NCBI GenBank assembly: GCA_029262635.1
Contig: JAJCZA010000017.1
Span: 99,045-163,044, forward strand
From: Vampirovibrionales bacterium
GTDB taxonomy: Bacteria; Cyanobacteriota; Vampirovibrionia; Vampirovibrionales; Vampirovibrionaceae
DNA: 64,000 bases
Direction: 5' to 3'
The notes below the pieces were generated by a model. That model had not been told where the DNA came from, did not search any database, and saw nothing but the letters and a program-made list of their open reading frames with translations. This document shows, piece by piece, positions 43,916 to 51,933 of this stretch (its first letter is position 1; each line of letters opens with the position of its first letter). The position numbers and the translations under genes are program-made.

Positions 43916-44713
43916 ATGTTTCATACTTCCTTAAATTCACTAAAATGGGTTTTACCCTATTACCAGATGGTTATCCCCTATCTCAGGGCCTATTTGGAGG
44001 ATCGTCCTGTGAGTATTATTCAATTGTTAGATGGGGGAGGTTGTTATTATGTACATCGTCAAGCAGACCTGCCAAAAACGGTTTCAGACTGTCTGCCCAC
44101 TCGCCCGGATGACTTAATCATTTGTTCTGACTCTAAAACATTGCTTAACATCGTGGAGGCGCAGGTTTCAACAGGCCGTGCCATGGGACTTATGTTATGG
44201 CCTTCCCGACTGGAAACCAGAGAATCCCCGGACTGGTTAAGCTGGCAGCTTTTACCAGGAGAAGGGGTTCCCTTTTCTCTCCTTTGTAGGGCCAGTCAAA
44301 AATTAGTCGTCCTTTTAGAAGAAAAAGGCCATCCTGTTTTTGTCAAGACTTCGGATAGCTTTGGACTGGATATTGTTATTCCAGCTCAGGGTTTCTCTTC
44401 TTATGAAGAGGTGAGTCAATGGGCCAGAAATGTGGCTGCCCAATTTGCTCAACAAAGTTCGGATCGTATAAAGCCACTTCAGACCCCTGAAGGACATGTG
44501 GCTTTTGGGCAAATCGGCATTTACACTGGCGGAAATCAGTGGGGACGTGGCATAATTGCTCCTTACTCCTTAACTTTGGGAAAACAAGGAGCATATTCCT
44601 TACCCCTAAAGCTTGAAGAACTAGCCTCAGAAGTTGGAGCTTCGAACACCATGATCCCCAGGCTGAAAGATCGGCTGGATCAAACCGGCAATTTATGGAA
44701 GAATCTCCTTTAA
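43916..44713 (+). CDS. Stand-alone LigD polymerase-domain-like protein, catalytic residues lost
   Basis: 265 residues that align along the whole length with the primase-polymerase domain of bacterial LigD. YYQMVIPYLRAYLEDRPVSI and GGGCYYVHRQADLP match the N-terminus; SPDWLSWQLLPGEGVPFSL matches the metal motif, normally FDLDPGEG; VFVKTSDSFGLDIVIPA matches KTSGGKGLHVYVP; and GRGIIAPYSLTLGKQGAYSLPLKLEEL matches the C-terminal block. Both Asp of DLDP are replaced (Q111, L113), the His is Asp (D152) and the third Asp region reads GIYTGG. The fold is kept but polymerase activity should be lost. The ATG at 43916 has AGGAA 9 bases upstream. Confidence 0.75.
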   Translation: MFHTSLNSLKWVLPYYQMVIPYLRAYLEDRPVSIIQLLDGGGCYYVHRQADLPKTVSDCLPTRPDDLIICSDSKTLLNIVEAQVSTGRAMGLMLWPSRLETRESPDWLSWQLLPGEGVPFSLLCRASQKLVVLLEEKGHPVFVKTSDSFGLDIVIPAQGFSSYEEVSQWARNVAAQFAQQSSDRIKPLQTPEGHVAFGQIGIYTGGNQWGRGIIAPYSLTLGKQGAYSLPLKLEELASEVGASNTMIPRLKDRLDQTGNLWKNLL

Positions 44714-44761
44714 AAGGATACTATTGCACCGTATTGAGATAGAAAAGGAGATGTTGGGCCA

Positions 44762-45304
44762 ATGAGTACGAGTCAACGTGTTTTAATGGTGATTGCGCCC
44801 GAAGGGTTTCGGGATGAGGAGCTGAGTGTTCCTCGGGATCTGTTTAAGGCAGAAGGCTGGCAAGTGGATACAGTGAGTACTAAAATTTGTTCCGCAAGTG
44901 GCATGTTAGGTGCTCTAGAGGCTGTGACTCAAACCTTGAATCACATAGACCCCTTAAATTACGATGCTGTTGTGGTGGTCGGTGGCATGGGCTCGCCAGC
45001 ACATTTATGGAACGATGTTACCTTGCACCAGACGTTACAGTCCGTGGAAGCAAACGGAAAAGTGATCGCCGCTATTTGTCTTTCCGGGGCAGTACTCGCA
45101 AAGGCCGGTCTACTACAGAGAAAGCGGGCCACCGTTTGGGAAATGCCGGAATCAATCGAAGCCCTGACCCAAAATGGGGCGGAGTATACCGGTGAGCCGG
45201 TTACTGTGGATGGTCGCATTGTTACAGCCAATGGGCCGGATGCAGCGGAAGCCTTTGGCAAAACTGTGATTGAGCGGGTGAAAGCTTTAATCCCAACAGC
45301 ATAA
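44762..45304 (+). CDS. DJ-1/PfpI-family protein
   Basis: 180 residues. Nucleophile elbow AAICLSGAVLAKAGLL with C106, and the partner glutamate in EGFRDEELSVP (about E19). GGMGSPAHLW and GRIVTANGPDAAEAFG complete the family pattern. Members are glyoxalase/deglycase-type or chaperone-like stress proteins; the exact activity is not decided by sequence. GGAGATG lies 8 bases before the ATG. It follows the LigD-like gene by 48 bases and may be co-transcribed. Confidence 0.92.
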   Translation: MSTSQRVLMVIAPEGFRDEELSVPRDLFKAEGWQVDTVSTKICSASGMLGALEAVTQTLNHIDPLNYDAVVVVGGMGSPAHLWNDVTLHQTLQSVEANGKVIAAICLSGAVLAKAGLLQRKRATVWEMPESIEALTQNGAEYTGEPVTVDGRIVTANGPDAAEAFGKTVIERVKALIPTA

Positions 45305-45326
45305 CCTAATTAAATTAATAGCTAAC

Positions 45327-45803
45327 CTAGGCTGATACATCTAATGATGGTGATGGGCTCATTAGTTTTTGTGCGCCTAACAGGAAAGTACGTGCGGTGG
45401 ATGCTTCGTCAGGAAAGAAGAAACCGACAGCTCCTTTTGCCGTTTTCTTCAATAGAGATGCCTCTGAGTCCACACCTTGAGCCATTCTAATTCCTTCATA
45501 ACGTTTTTGGCCCACCCCAAGGGCTAAGAGTAATTGAATAGGATTGAATTCGGTTAGCTTGGCAGTGGTGTAAAGTTGAGGAGCAACTAGCTCAAATAGT
45601 TTTTCCCCACTTTTACGAAGAGTGCTTTTATCTTGAGTGCTTTTATCTTTTTTTTCCTGACTGGATCCCTCCGCTTGTTGGTTAATGAGTTCATCGGCAC
45701 CAAGTGCTTGCACATAATTTAAACCGTGCCTGAAAACTCCTCCTGACTGACTGTTAGAAGGAGTTAAAAGTGCGGGTAGAAGGGTGGAAAGTGAAACGCT
45801 CAT
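45327..45803 (-). CDS. Small protein of unknown function
   Basis: 158 residues, not recognised. The ATG at 45803 is preferred over the one two codons upstream because AAGGA then stands at 8 bases. The N-terminal third is polar with a Lys/Ser/Gln-rich stretch (SSQEKKDKSTQDKSTLRKS). The C-terminal part is more hydrophobic (FNPIQLLLALGVGQ, AKGAVGFFFPDEASTARTFLLGAQKL). No signal peptide. It is convergent with the DJ-1 gene. Confidence 0.6.
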   Translation of the reverse strand: MSVSLSTLLPALLTPSNSQSGGVFRHGLNYVQALGADELINQQAEGSSQEKKDKSTQDKSTLRKSGEKLFELVAPQLYTTAKLTEFNPIQLLLALGVGQKRYEGIRMAQGVDSEASLLKKTAKGAVGFFFPDEASTARTFLLGAQKLMSPSPSLDVSA

Positions 45804-45933
45804 AACCATGTTCCTTAAATAAAGATCTATAAGATTCTATCCGCACTAATACACGTCAATAAAATTTGTTGCTAGGAAAAATCATCTAATTGTTGAAAAT
45901 GGCTAGGAACTTTTACCTAGAGAGTGTTTATCC

Positions 45934-47205
45934 TTAAACAAACCGCGCTTTGAGAAAGCGGCGTTTGCCTACTTGGATAACAACTTCAGTGCCCGTGGGA
46001 TGGTTTAGAATCAGCGCTTCATCAGCTACCTTTTCACCGTTTAGCTTAACACCACCACCTTGAATGAGCCGGCGCGCTTCGTTTTTACTGGGTGTTAATC
46101 CATTTTGGGCAAGCAAGTCCAGTAAGGGGTAATCCTGTCCCCCCTGAAAGGATTTTTCCGGGATGTCATCCGGGATTTCCTTGTTGCGGAACTGTTTGAT
46201 AAAGGCTTGTTCAGCAGTTTCAGCGGCTTCCATCGAATGAAATTGACCAATGAGCCACTTGGCTAGATTAGACTTCACATCCCGAGGGTGTAAGCCACCT
46301 TCTTCTGGCGGCGCATTGAGCAACCCGGCCTGAATTTTAATTTGTTCTTCGGTCATGGGGGTGAGCAACAATTCATAACGAGGAATAAGCTCGTCCGGGA
46401 TGGACATCATTTTGCCGTAAAACTCGTCGGGCGAATCTGTAAAATTAATACAATGCTCCGGGTAGCTTTTAGACATTTTAACCTTCCCATCCGTGCCTTC
46501 CAAAATGGGGGCCAATATCACTAATTGCGGATTAACGGTTTCGTTATAGGCGGTTTGGAGTTCTCGGCCCATCAGGTTATTAAACCGTTGATCACTGCCC
46601 CCTAGCTCGATGTCCGATTCGATGACCACGGAGTCATAGCCTTGCATTAAAGGGTAAAACATTTCGTGGAGATAAATCGGTTTTTGCCCCGTGTAGCGGT
46701 TATTGAAGTCTTCTCGTTCCAGAATTTGAGCAACCGTAGCTTTTGCGGCAAGCTTAAGAAAATCGCCTAAGTTCATATCCTTGAACCAGTCGCTGTTGCG
46801 CACGATTTTAAGCTTGTTAAGATCCAGAACTTTTCCAGCCTGTTCCAGATAAGTCCGAGCGTTGGCCTGCACTTCCACTTCGGTTAGTGGAGGGCGAGTT
46901 TCACTTTTACCCGACGGGTCACCGATCATAGCCGTGGCATCGCCGATAATCAGAATCGCTTCATGCCCCAAATCCTGAAAGGCCCGGAGTTTTTTAAGCA
47001 CGACGGAATGCCCCAGATGGAGATCAGGTCGAGTGGGATCTAAACCCAGCTTTACTTTGAGCGGGGTTCGGGTTTCGGCGGACTTCTGCAGGCGTTTGGC
47101 CAAATGTTCTAAAGAAGGTAGAACATCGCTTCCTCGAGAAAGGGACTGTGCTTGTTCTAGAAAAACCGTGTCGACGTTTTGGGTTTGTGTCTGCGATGAA
47201 TTCAT
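45934..47205 (-). CDS. tyrS: Tyrosyl-tRNA synthetase
   Basis: 423-residue class I synthetase of the longer (TyrZ-like) type. HLGH at 63-66 in GLDPTRPDLHLGHSVVLKKL, IGDATAMIGDPSGK, GYDSVVIESDIELGGSDQRFN and KMSKS at 243-247. The C-terminus is an S4-type RNA-binding domain (ARRLIQGGGVKLNGEKV). Its ATG overlaps by one base the TAA of a 79-residue ORF that follows glmS, so translation is coupled. Confidence 0.96.
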   Translation of the reverse strand: MNSSQTQTQNVDTVFLEQAQSLSRGSDVLPSLEHLAKRLQKSAETRTPLKVKLGLDPTRPDLHLGHSVVLKKLRAFQDLGHEAILIIGDATAMIGDPSGKSETRPPLTEVEVQANARTYLEQAGKVLDLNKLKIVRNSDWFKDMNLGDFLKLAAKATVAQILEREDFNNRYTGQKPIYLHEMFYPLMQGYDSVVIESDIELGGSDQRFNNLMGRELQTAYNETVNPQLVILAPILEGTDGKVKMSKSYPEHCINFTDSPDEFYGKMMSIPDELIPRYELLLTPMTEEQIKIQAGLLNAPPEEGGLHPRDVKSNLAKWLIGQFHSMEAAETAEQAFIKQFRNKEIPDDIPEKSFQGGQDYPLLDLLAQNGLTPSKNEARRLIQGGGVKLNGEKVADEALILNHPTGTEVVIQVGKRRFLKARFV

Positions 47206-47444
47206 TAGGATTGCAACCTCTCGTACGCACCTTCACACCATACTGTTTTATTGTGCCCGGAATCCTCAATTCGGACAATGGCCCAACGCACTATTTTTTG
47301 GCAATTCGCCAGTTTTTGCTCTAAGGCCGTTTGCAACGCATTAGGATTAGGCATCCGTATTTTATCCGTCATGTCTTCCATCGAAAGAGGCAGGGAAAAT
47401 GTTTCGACTGAAAAAGAGGGAGAAGGTAAGGCTTTAGGGCTCAT
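47205..47444 (-). CDS. Small ORF coupled to tyrS, unknown function
   Basis: 79 residues if started at the ATG at 47444, 19 bases after the glmS stop. The frame is open further into glmS, but that part is a shadow. The C-terminal half looks protein-like: LQTALEQKLANCQKIVRWA then IVRIEDSGHNKTVWCEG. Its TAA shares a base with the tyrS ATG. No family recognised and no strong ribosome binding site, so confidence is moderate. Confidence 0.5.
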   Translation of the reverse strand: MSPKALPSPSFSVETFSLPLSMEDMTDKIRMPNPNALQTALEQKLANCQKIVRWAIVRIEDSGHNKTVWCEGAYERLQS

Positions 47445-47463
47445 GGCAAACACGAATTTCCGT

Positions 47464-49356
47464 TTACTCAACCGTAACACTTTTGGCCAGATTACGGGGC
47501 TGATCCACGTCTTTCCCCAAGTACTCTGCCATATAATAGGCCAGCAGTTGTAAGGGAACCGTGGCAATCAGTGGCGAAAGCAATTCGAGGGATTCTGGAA
47601 TCTGAAGCAAATCATCAAATGTACTCTCCGCTTTCTGGGAGTCAATCACCGCACTGGTAATGCCGATCATTTGAGCATCCCGTGCTTTGGCCTCCTGACA
47701 GTTGGAAATCATTTTCTCAAACACCACACCCGGCACCAATACGGAGATGACCGGGATGGATTCATCGAGCATGGCGATTGGACCGTGTTTTAACTCACTG
47801 CCAGAATAGCCTTCAGCGTGGATATAGCTAATTTCTTTCAGCTTAAGGGCACCTTCCAGAGCCACTGGGAAGTTAATACCCCGGGCGATAAACAGAACAT
47901 TCGCGGCGTTTCCATATTGTTTGGCCACGGCCTGAACGGGTTCCGGATTGCTTAAAGCGGCCTCGATAAGAGCCGGGGTTTTCAACAGGCCGGTTTTTAA
48001 CTCTTTTATCTGACTTTCACTGGCGGTTTGACGCATTTCGGCCATGGCCAACCCCAGCAGATAAAAGACAATGATTTGTGCGGTAAAACTTTTAGTGGCA
48101 CACACACTGATCTCCACCCCGGCACGAACCGGAAGAACAATATCGGACTCTCGAGCCAGTGATGAATCTTCCCGGTTGGTTATGGTCAGAATTTTTCCAC
48201 CCAGTTTAGCCGCACGACGAACGGCTTCTAAAGTATCGGCGGTTTCGCCTGATTGGGAAATAGCGACAATCAGGGTTTTATCGCTAATAATCGGTTTACG
48301 GTAACGGTATTCACCTGCGGACTCCACTTCAACCGGGACGCTAACCATTTCCTCAATAAAATATTTACCCACTAAACCGGCATTAAACGAAGTACCACAG
48401 CCAACAATCACAATGCGGTCCATATATTTTAAGATAGTGTCCAGCGTCTGCTTTTTAAGTGAATCCTTGGGTTCCCCAGGAAGAAGGCGAATCGGTCGTT
48501 CAGCGCTCACGAGTCGTCCGCTAAGAGAATTACGAACCACGTCAGGCTGTTCGTAAATTTCCTTTAGCATAAAGTGTTTGAACCCCTTTTTATCAATTTG
48601 GAGCGGGCCAAGCTCAACGTGTTCCAGCACAGCCTCAATAGGGGTTCCGTCCAAGCGGGTCAGCCGGATGCCTTCGGGGGTAATTTCCGCAATTTCCTTG
48701 TCTTTGAGGAATAGTAATTCCTGGGTGTGGGAGATAATAGCCACAGCGTCGCTCGCGACTAGATACTCATTTTCGCCCTTACCAATGACCAGAGGCGCAT
48801 GGTTTCGGATGGCGAAGAGGTGGTTGGGAAACTTTTTATTAATGATGGAAAGGGCATAGGCGCCGACTAACTTGTTGAGCGTGGCTTGAATGACGACTCG
48901 GAATTGCTCAGGTGTATCCGAAGGCATTTCCGAGGTCAATTGTTCCAGCAGTTGAGCGATGCATTCCGTATCCGTATCGGAAATGAAGTTTCGCCCTTTG
49001 GCTTCCAGTTCTTGCTTGATCTCAAAATAGTTTTCAATAATGCCATTATGAACCAGGGCGATTTCCTGATGACCGCCGTGGTGCGGGTGAGCATTAATCT
49101 CATTGGCTGCTCCGTGTGTAGCCCAACGAATATGCCCAATACCAATATGGCTACCCGATTTCAGCGGAGTTGAATCAGGCAGGACACTTTCCAGATTCAC
49201 TAATTTCCCTGCCGCTTTATAGATATGAAATAGATTATCGTCATCAAGAAAGGCGATGCCCGCAGAATCATAGCCACGATATTCCAGAGTACGAAGGCTA
49301 TCCAGGATTAAAGGGACCGCTGATTTTTTTCCGAGGTATCCAACAATGCCGCACAC
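47464..49356 (-). CDS. glmS: Glutamine:fructose-6-phosphate aminotransferase GlmS
   Basis: First step to UDP-GlcNAc. The start is a GTG that places the catalytic Cys at residue 2 (MCGIVGYLG) after removal of Met, with AAAGGA about 10 bases ahead. Glutaminase domain marks: RTLEYRGYDSAGIAF, GHIRWATHGAANEINAHPH and VHNGIIENY. Two SIS domains follow: IVGCGTSFNAGL, ISQSGETADTLEAVR and ARGINFPVALEGALKLKEISYIHAEGYSGSELKHGP. It ends PRNLAKSVTVE as usual. Length is 630, slightly longer than typical. No glmS ribozyme is seen in the leader. Confidence 0.97.
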   Translation of the reverse strand: MCGIVGYLGKKSAVPLILDSLRTLEYRGYDSAGIAFLDDDNLFHIYKAAGKLVNLESVLPDSTPLKSGSHIGIGHIRWATHGAANEINAHPHHGGHQEIALVHNGIIENYFEIKQELEAKGRNFISDTDTECIAQLLEQLTSEMPSDTPEQFRVVIQATLNKLVGAYALSIINKKFPNHLFAIRNHAPLVIGKGENEYLVASDAVAIISHTQELLFLKDKEIAEITPEGIRLTRLDGTPIEAVLEHVELGPLQIDKKGFKHFMLKEIYEQPDVVRNSLSGRLVSAERPIRLLPGEPKDSLKKQTLDTILKYMDRIVIVGCGTSFNAGLVGKYFIEEMVSVPVEVESAGEYRYRKPIISDKTLIVAISQSGETADTLEAVRRAAKLGGKILTITNREDSSLARESDIVLPVRAGVEISVCATKSFTAQIIVFYLLGLAMAEMRQTASESQIKELKTGLLKTPALIEAALSNPEPVQAVAKQYGNAANVLFIARGINFPVALEGALKLKEISYIHAEGYSGSELKHGPIAMLDESIPVISVLVPGVVFEKMISNCQEAKARDAQMIGITSAVIDSQKAESTFDDLLQIPESLELLSPLIATVPLQLLAYYMAEYLGKDVDQPRNLAKSVTVE

Positions 49357-49399
49357 GATAGTTTGTTTCCTTTGCCGTTATTTATTTTTATTTAAGAGA

Positions 49400-49408
49400 A
49401 TCATACCA
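49400..49408 (-). promoter_or_regulatory. Extended -10 promoter of glmS
   Basis: Read on the minus strand: TGGTATGAT, an extended -10 (TGn + TATGAT), about 44 bases before the GTG start. No clear -35. Confidence 0.5.
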
Positions 49409-49466
49409 AGAGATTGCCCTGAGATCACGGACATAGATGTATTCATTCTTTTAAAAAACCCAGCGA

Positions 49467-49510
49467 CGGATTTAATTGCCTTTTCGAGATAAGAAAGGCC
49501 CTTAAATCCG
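49467..49510 (-). terminator. Hairpin with U tract between the Glu/Lys-rich gene and glmS
   Basis: CGGATTTAA and TTAAATCCG pair (9 bp), with CCTTT/AAAGG stacked inside. On the minus strand the sequence 7 bases after the stem is GGGTTTTTT. It probably ends the gene stopping at 49587. Confidence 0.5.
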
Positions 49511-49521
49511 TAGCACGACTC

Positions 49522-49572
49522 TACCCTGCTCTGGAATGCAAATTAGAGCAGGGTACTAATTTTTCTATTTAT
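49522..49572 (+). terminator. Strong hairpin with U tract on the + strand
   Basis: TACCCTGCTCT and AGAGCAGGGTA form 11 perfect pairs, followed on the + strand by CTAATTTTTCTATTT. No + strand gene ends here, so it may block antisense transcription or serve an unseen RNA. Confidence 0.55.
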
Positions 49573-49586
49573 TTTGACGACAGGCC

Positions 49587-51152
49587 CTAGGCGAGAATAC
49601 TTCGTTGATTGGCAATACGGTTAATGTTACCCGAAGTCTGGGATGGTAAAGCCCCACTAAAGAGGTGCTGACCTGACAGGCCTGTACTGGCTCCTCTTGA
49701 AGGAGCTAAATTATTGGTTGGTGCGATGCCTGTGAATATTGTTCCAGGTGTCTTTCCTGTAATTTGATGGATGTCAGCGGGACTGCGGCCCTCGCCCACC
49801 AATGCGCCAGCAACCCGATTCATGGTGCCATTGACAAATCGCTTGAAGCCTTTTTCAAGTTTAGCACCCAAACTATTGTCGGGCTTAGACTGCTTAAGCG
49901 ATTCTTCTTTTTCCCGGTTCTCGGATTCAACCGCAAGAATTTGACTGGCGCCAGATTCAGCAAGGGCCATCACTCTGCTCTGAGCCTCAGCAGAGGCTCG
50001 GCTAGTACTAACTTTCGCGTTGGCAACTTCAAGTGTGATGGCATCGTTCGCCATTTCAGCATTATAAAGCGCATTGGCCATGGCGCCCTGCGTATTTGCT
50101 GTCGAAGCATCGGAAAGAGCCGATGTAACTAAACTTTGCTGTAAGCTAATGTTAGCCTGACTACCAGCAATCGCACGATTGACGGCATGATCAATCTGTC
50201 CTGCGGCCAAGTGAATACTGGATTCGACGGAGGTTCTTGTGTCGAGAACATTGGGACTGCTTGAATCGGTTACACTGGTTAGAACATTACTCACATCGCT
50301 GATAACCGCTTGACTACTATTACCTGAACCGCCACTTGTCGTAATATTACTGACCTCGGCAGCCGTTGCGACGATATTGTTAGAAAATTCTGTTTTTGCG
50401 CTAAAGGTTTGTTTTTTTTGTTCCTGATAACCGTCATCAGAATCTGCGTTAGAGTTGGATGAAGAGTTGGATGAACGGACCGAGGTACTCTTTTCCATCA
50501 TTCTTCTGTTGTTGGATTGGGTCGCTGTTGTTCTGGTATTTGAACTCTTTTTTTGAACTTTCTTTTTCTTTTTCTTCTCAGTCGGGGGGAAGCCTTCGTT
50601 AATCCCTTTTAAGAACTTACCCTGCCCGGCTTCAATTACCTTATCCACTTCAGCTTTTTCTTTGTCGTTCAGTCCTTTTTTAAAAGCAGCAATTTCTTTT
50701 TCAGTTAAAGGCTCATCTAGAATGGCTTCGGCTTCGGCTTCGGCTTTTTCCGCTGAAGAGGCTTCTGCTTTCTTTTCCTCTTCGGTTTTCAAAGGTTCTG
50801 GCGAATCTTCGGCTATCTGAACACCTAGGGCTTCCGCTTTCTTTTCTTCCTCGGTTAATGGAAGAGCTGAAGCGTCAGCCTTTTCGTTTTTGTCCTCTTC
50901 GGTTTCCAGAGATTCTGGCGAATCTTCGGCTATCTGAACACCTAGGACTTCTGCTTTTTTTGCCTCCCCTTCCGTTTTGATCGAGGAATCAACCTCTGTT
51001 TCTAAAACAGCAGGAGGCGCTTCAACAACTTCTTCTTCTACTGCGACTTCTTCTTTGGAAGCTTCCTGAGCTTTTTTGGAAGCGTTTATCGCGGCAAAAT
51101 TCTGTTGCGCTAGTCTTTGTGTCGTATTCGGATGATTTCCTACCGTAGACAT
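49587..51152 (-). CDS. Glu/Lys/Ser-rich repeat protein of unknown function
   Basis: 521 residues. The N-terminal third is strongly acidic and holds two copies of a 39-residue unit containing LGVQIAEDSPE. A basic patch KKKKKKVQKKSS and a Ser/Asn-rich linker follow. The middle (about 245-420) is a helical Ala/Ser/Thr/Asn region with few charges, ending in AESGASQILAVESENREKEES. The C-terminus is Gly/Ser/Asn-rich. No signal peptide or membrane helix. Looks like a structural or scaffold protein. Upstream lies a very A+T-rich spacer (51153-51415). Confidence 0.7.
   Translation of the reverse strand: MSTVGNHPNTTQRLAQQNFAAINASKKAQEASKEEVAVEEEVVEAPPAVLETEVDSSIKTEGEAKKAEVLGVQIAEDSPESLETEEDKNEKADASALPLTEEEKKAEALGVQIAEDSPEPLKTEEEKKAEASSAEKAEAEAEAILDEPLTEKEIAAFKKGLNDKEKAEVDKVIEAGQGKFLKGINEGFPPTEKKKKKKVQKKSSNTRTTATQSNNRRMMEKSTSVRSSNSSSNSNADSDDGYQEQKKQTFSAKTEFSNNIVATAAEVSNITTSGGSGNSSQAVISDVSNVLTSVTDSSSPNVLDTRTSVESSIHLAAGQIDHAVNRAIAGSQANISLQQSLVTSALSDASTANTQGAMANALYNAEMANDAITLEVANAKVSTSRASAEAQSRVMALAESGASQILAVESENREKEESLKQSKPDNSLGAKLEKGFKRFVNGTMNRVAGALVGEGRSPADIHQITGKTPGTIFTGIAPTNNLAPSRGASTGLSGQHLFSGALPSQTSGNINRIANQRSILA
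50777..50956. repeat. Two direct repeats of 117-base period in the Glu/Lys-rich gene
   Basis: The segment starting CCTCTTCGGTTTTC at 50777 recurs at 50894. Both contain TCTTCGGCTATCTGAACACC. The offset is 117 bases, or 39 codons, so the frame is kept. Confidence 0.75.
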
Positions 51153-51415
51153 TTTGATGACTTCTCTCTCTAGATTGTTTGTGATTTAGCTGTGGATTTT
51201 AAGGGGGAGGGACTTTGACGGATATTTTAACGAACAATTAATATACTGTAGTTTAATAAAAACAATACATCATTGCAGATTGCTTTTATTTAGATTTTTT
51301 TTAGATTTAAACGCCATTTTTATTTTATTTGTATATTTAAAAGATATAAAATAGCGATGCCAAAAATCTAGCGGGTTTGGCCTTCTTCCATTATTTCAGA
51401 CGGCTAGAGTCTTGT
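51153..51415. other. A+T-rich spacer without a gene
   Basis: Between queF and the Glu/Lys-rich gene. It consists largely of T-rich runs and short A/T repeats. No convincing ORF, tRNA or hairpin was found. Confidence 0.5.
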
Positions 51416-51838
51416 TCAAACATGAACAGGCTCACCTGAAATAGAAGCAAGCATGTGAGAACGTCCTTCAAACCCTTCTTTTTTATGGGTGGCCTTTACC
51501 CAAGTCGAGATACCACCGCGGGGAGTGAATTTTCCGGTTACCTCAACGTAGCGAGGTGCAATCCTTGTCACAATATCGTCCAAAATTTTATTGACCACAT
51601 TTTCATAAAACATGCCAAAATTTCGATAGCCTAGCAAATAGTACTTAAATGCTTTTAACTCAATCACTTTTTCATCCGGAATGTAATCCACCACAATCAT
51701 GCCAAAATCCGGTAAGCCCGTTTTAGGGCAAACCGAAGTAAACTCCTTGGTCTGAATGTTAATGGTGTAATCCCGGTGCGAGTTTTCGTTTTCCCACGTT
51801 TCAATCTGGGAAGAATCAGGCGGTTCATTTAGACTCAT
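51416..51838 (-). CDS. queF: 7-cyano-7-deazaguanine reductase QueF
   Basis: NADPH-dependent reduction of preQ0 nitrile to preQ1 in queuosine synthesis. 140 residues, the short unimodular type. Active-site Cys37 and Asp44 are in FTSVCPKTGLPDFGMIVVDY. ELKAFKYYLLGYRNFGMFYENVVNKI is the QueF family block, with Glu79. The product feeds the Tgt and QueA steps; queA is at 5.1 kb. It appears to be transcribed alone. Confidence 0.95.
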   Translation of the reverse strand: MSLNEPPDSSQIETWENENSHRDYTINIQTKEFTSVCPKTGLPDFGMIVVDYIPDEKVIELKAFKYYLLGYRNFGMFYENVVNKILDDIVTRIAPRYVEVTGKFTPRGGISTWVKATHKKEGFEGRSHMLASISGEPVHV

Positions 51839-51933
51839 GGCGAGGCAACTCCTTCAGATATACATTCCTATTTCGATTGCCGGCTATTATAGACGAACCC
51901 TATTCACAAAAGAAAGTTTATCCATTGTATTCC

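Noticed and set aside
49357..49586. glmS ribozyme
   Set aside because: The leader has hairpins but none of the conserved ribozyme core sequence around a cleavage site.
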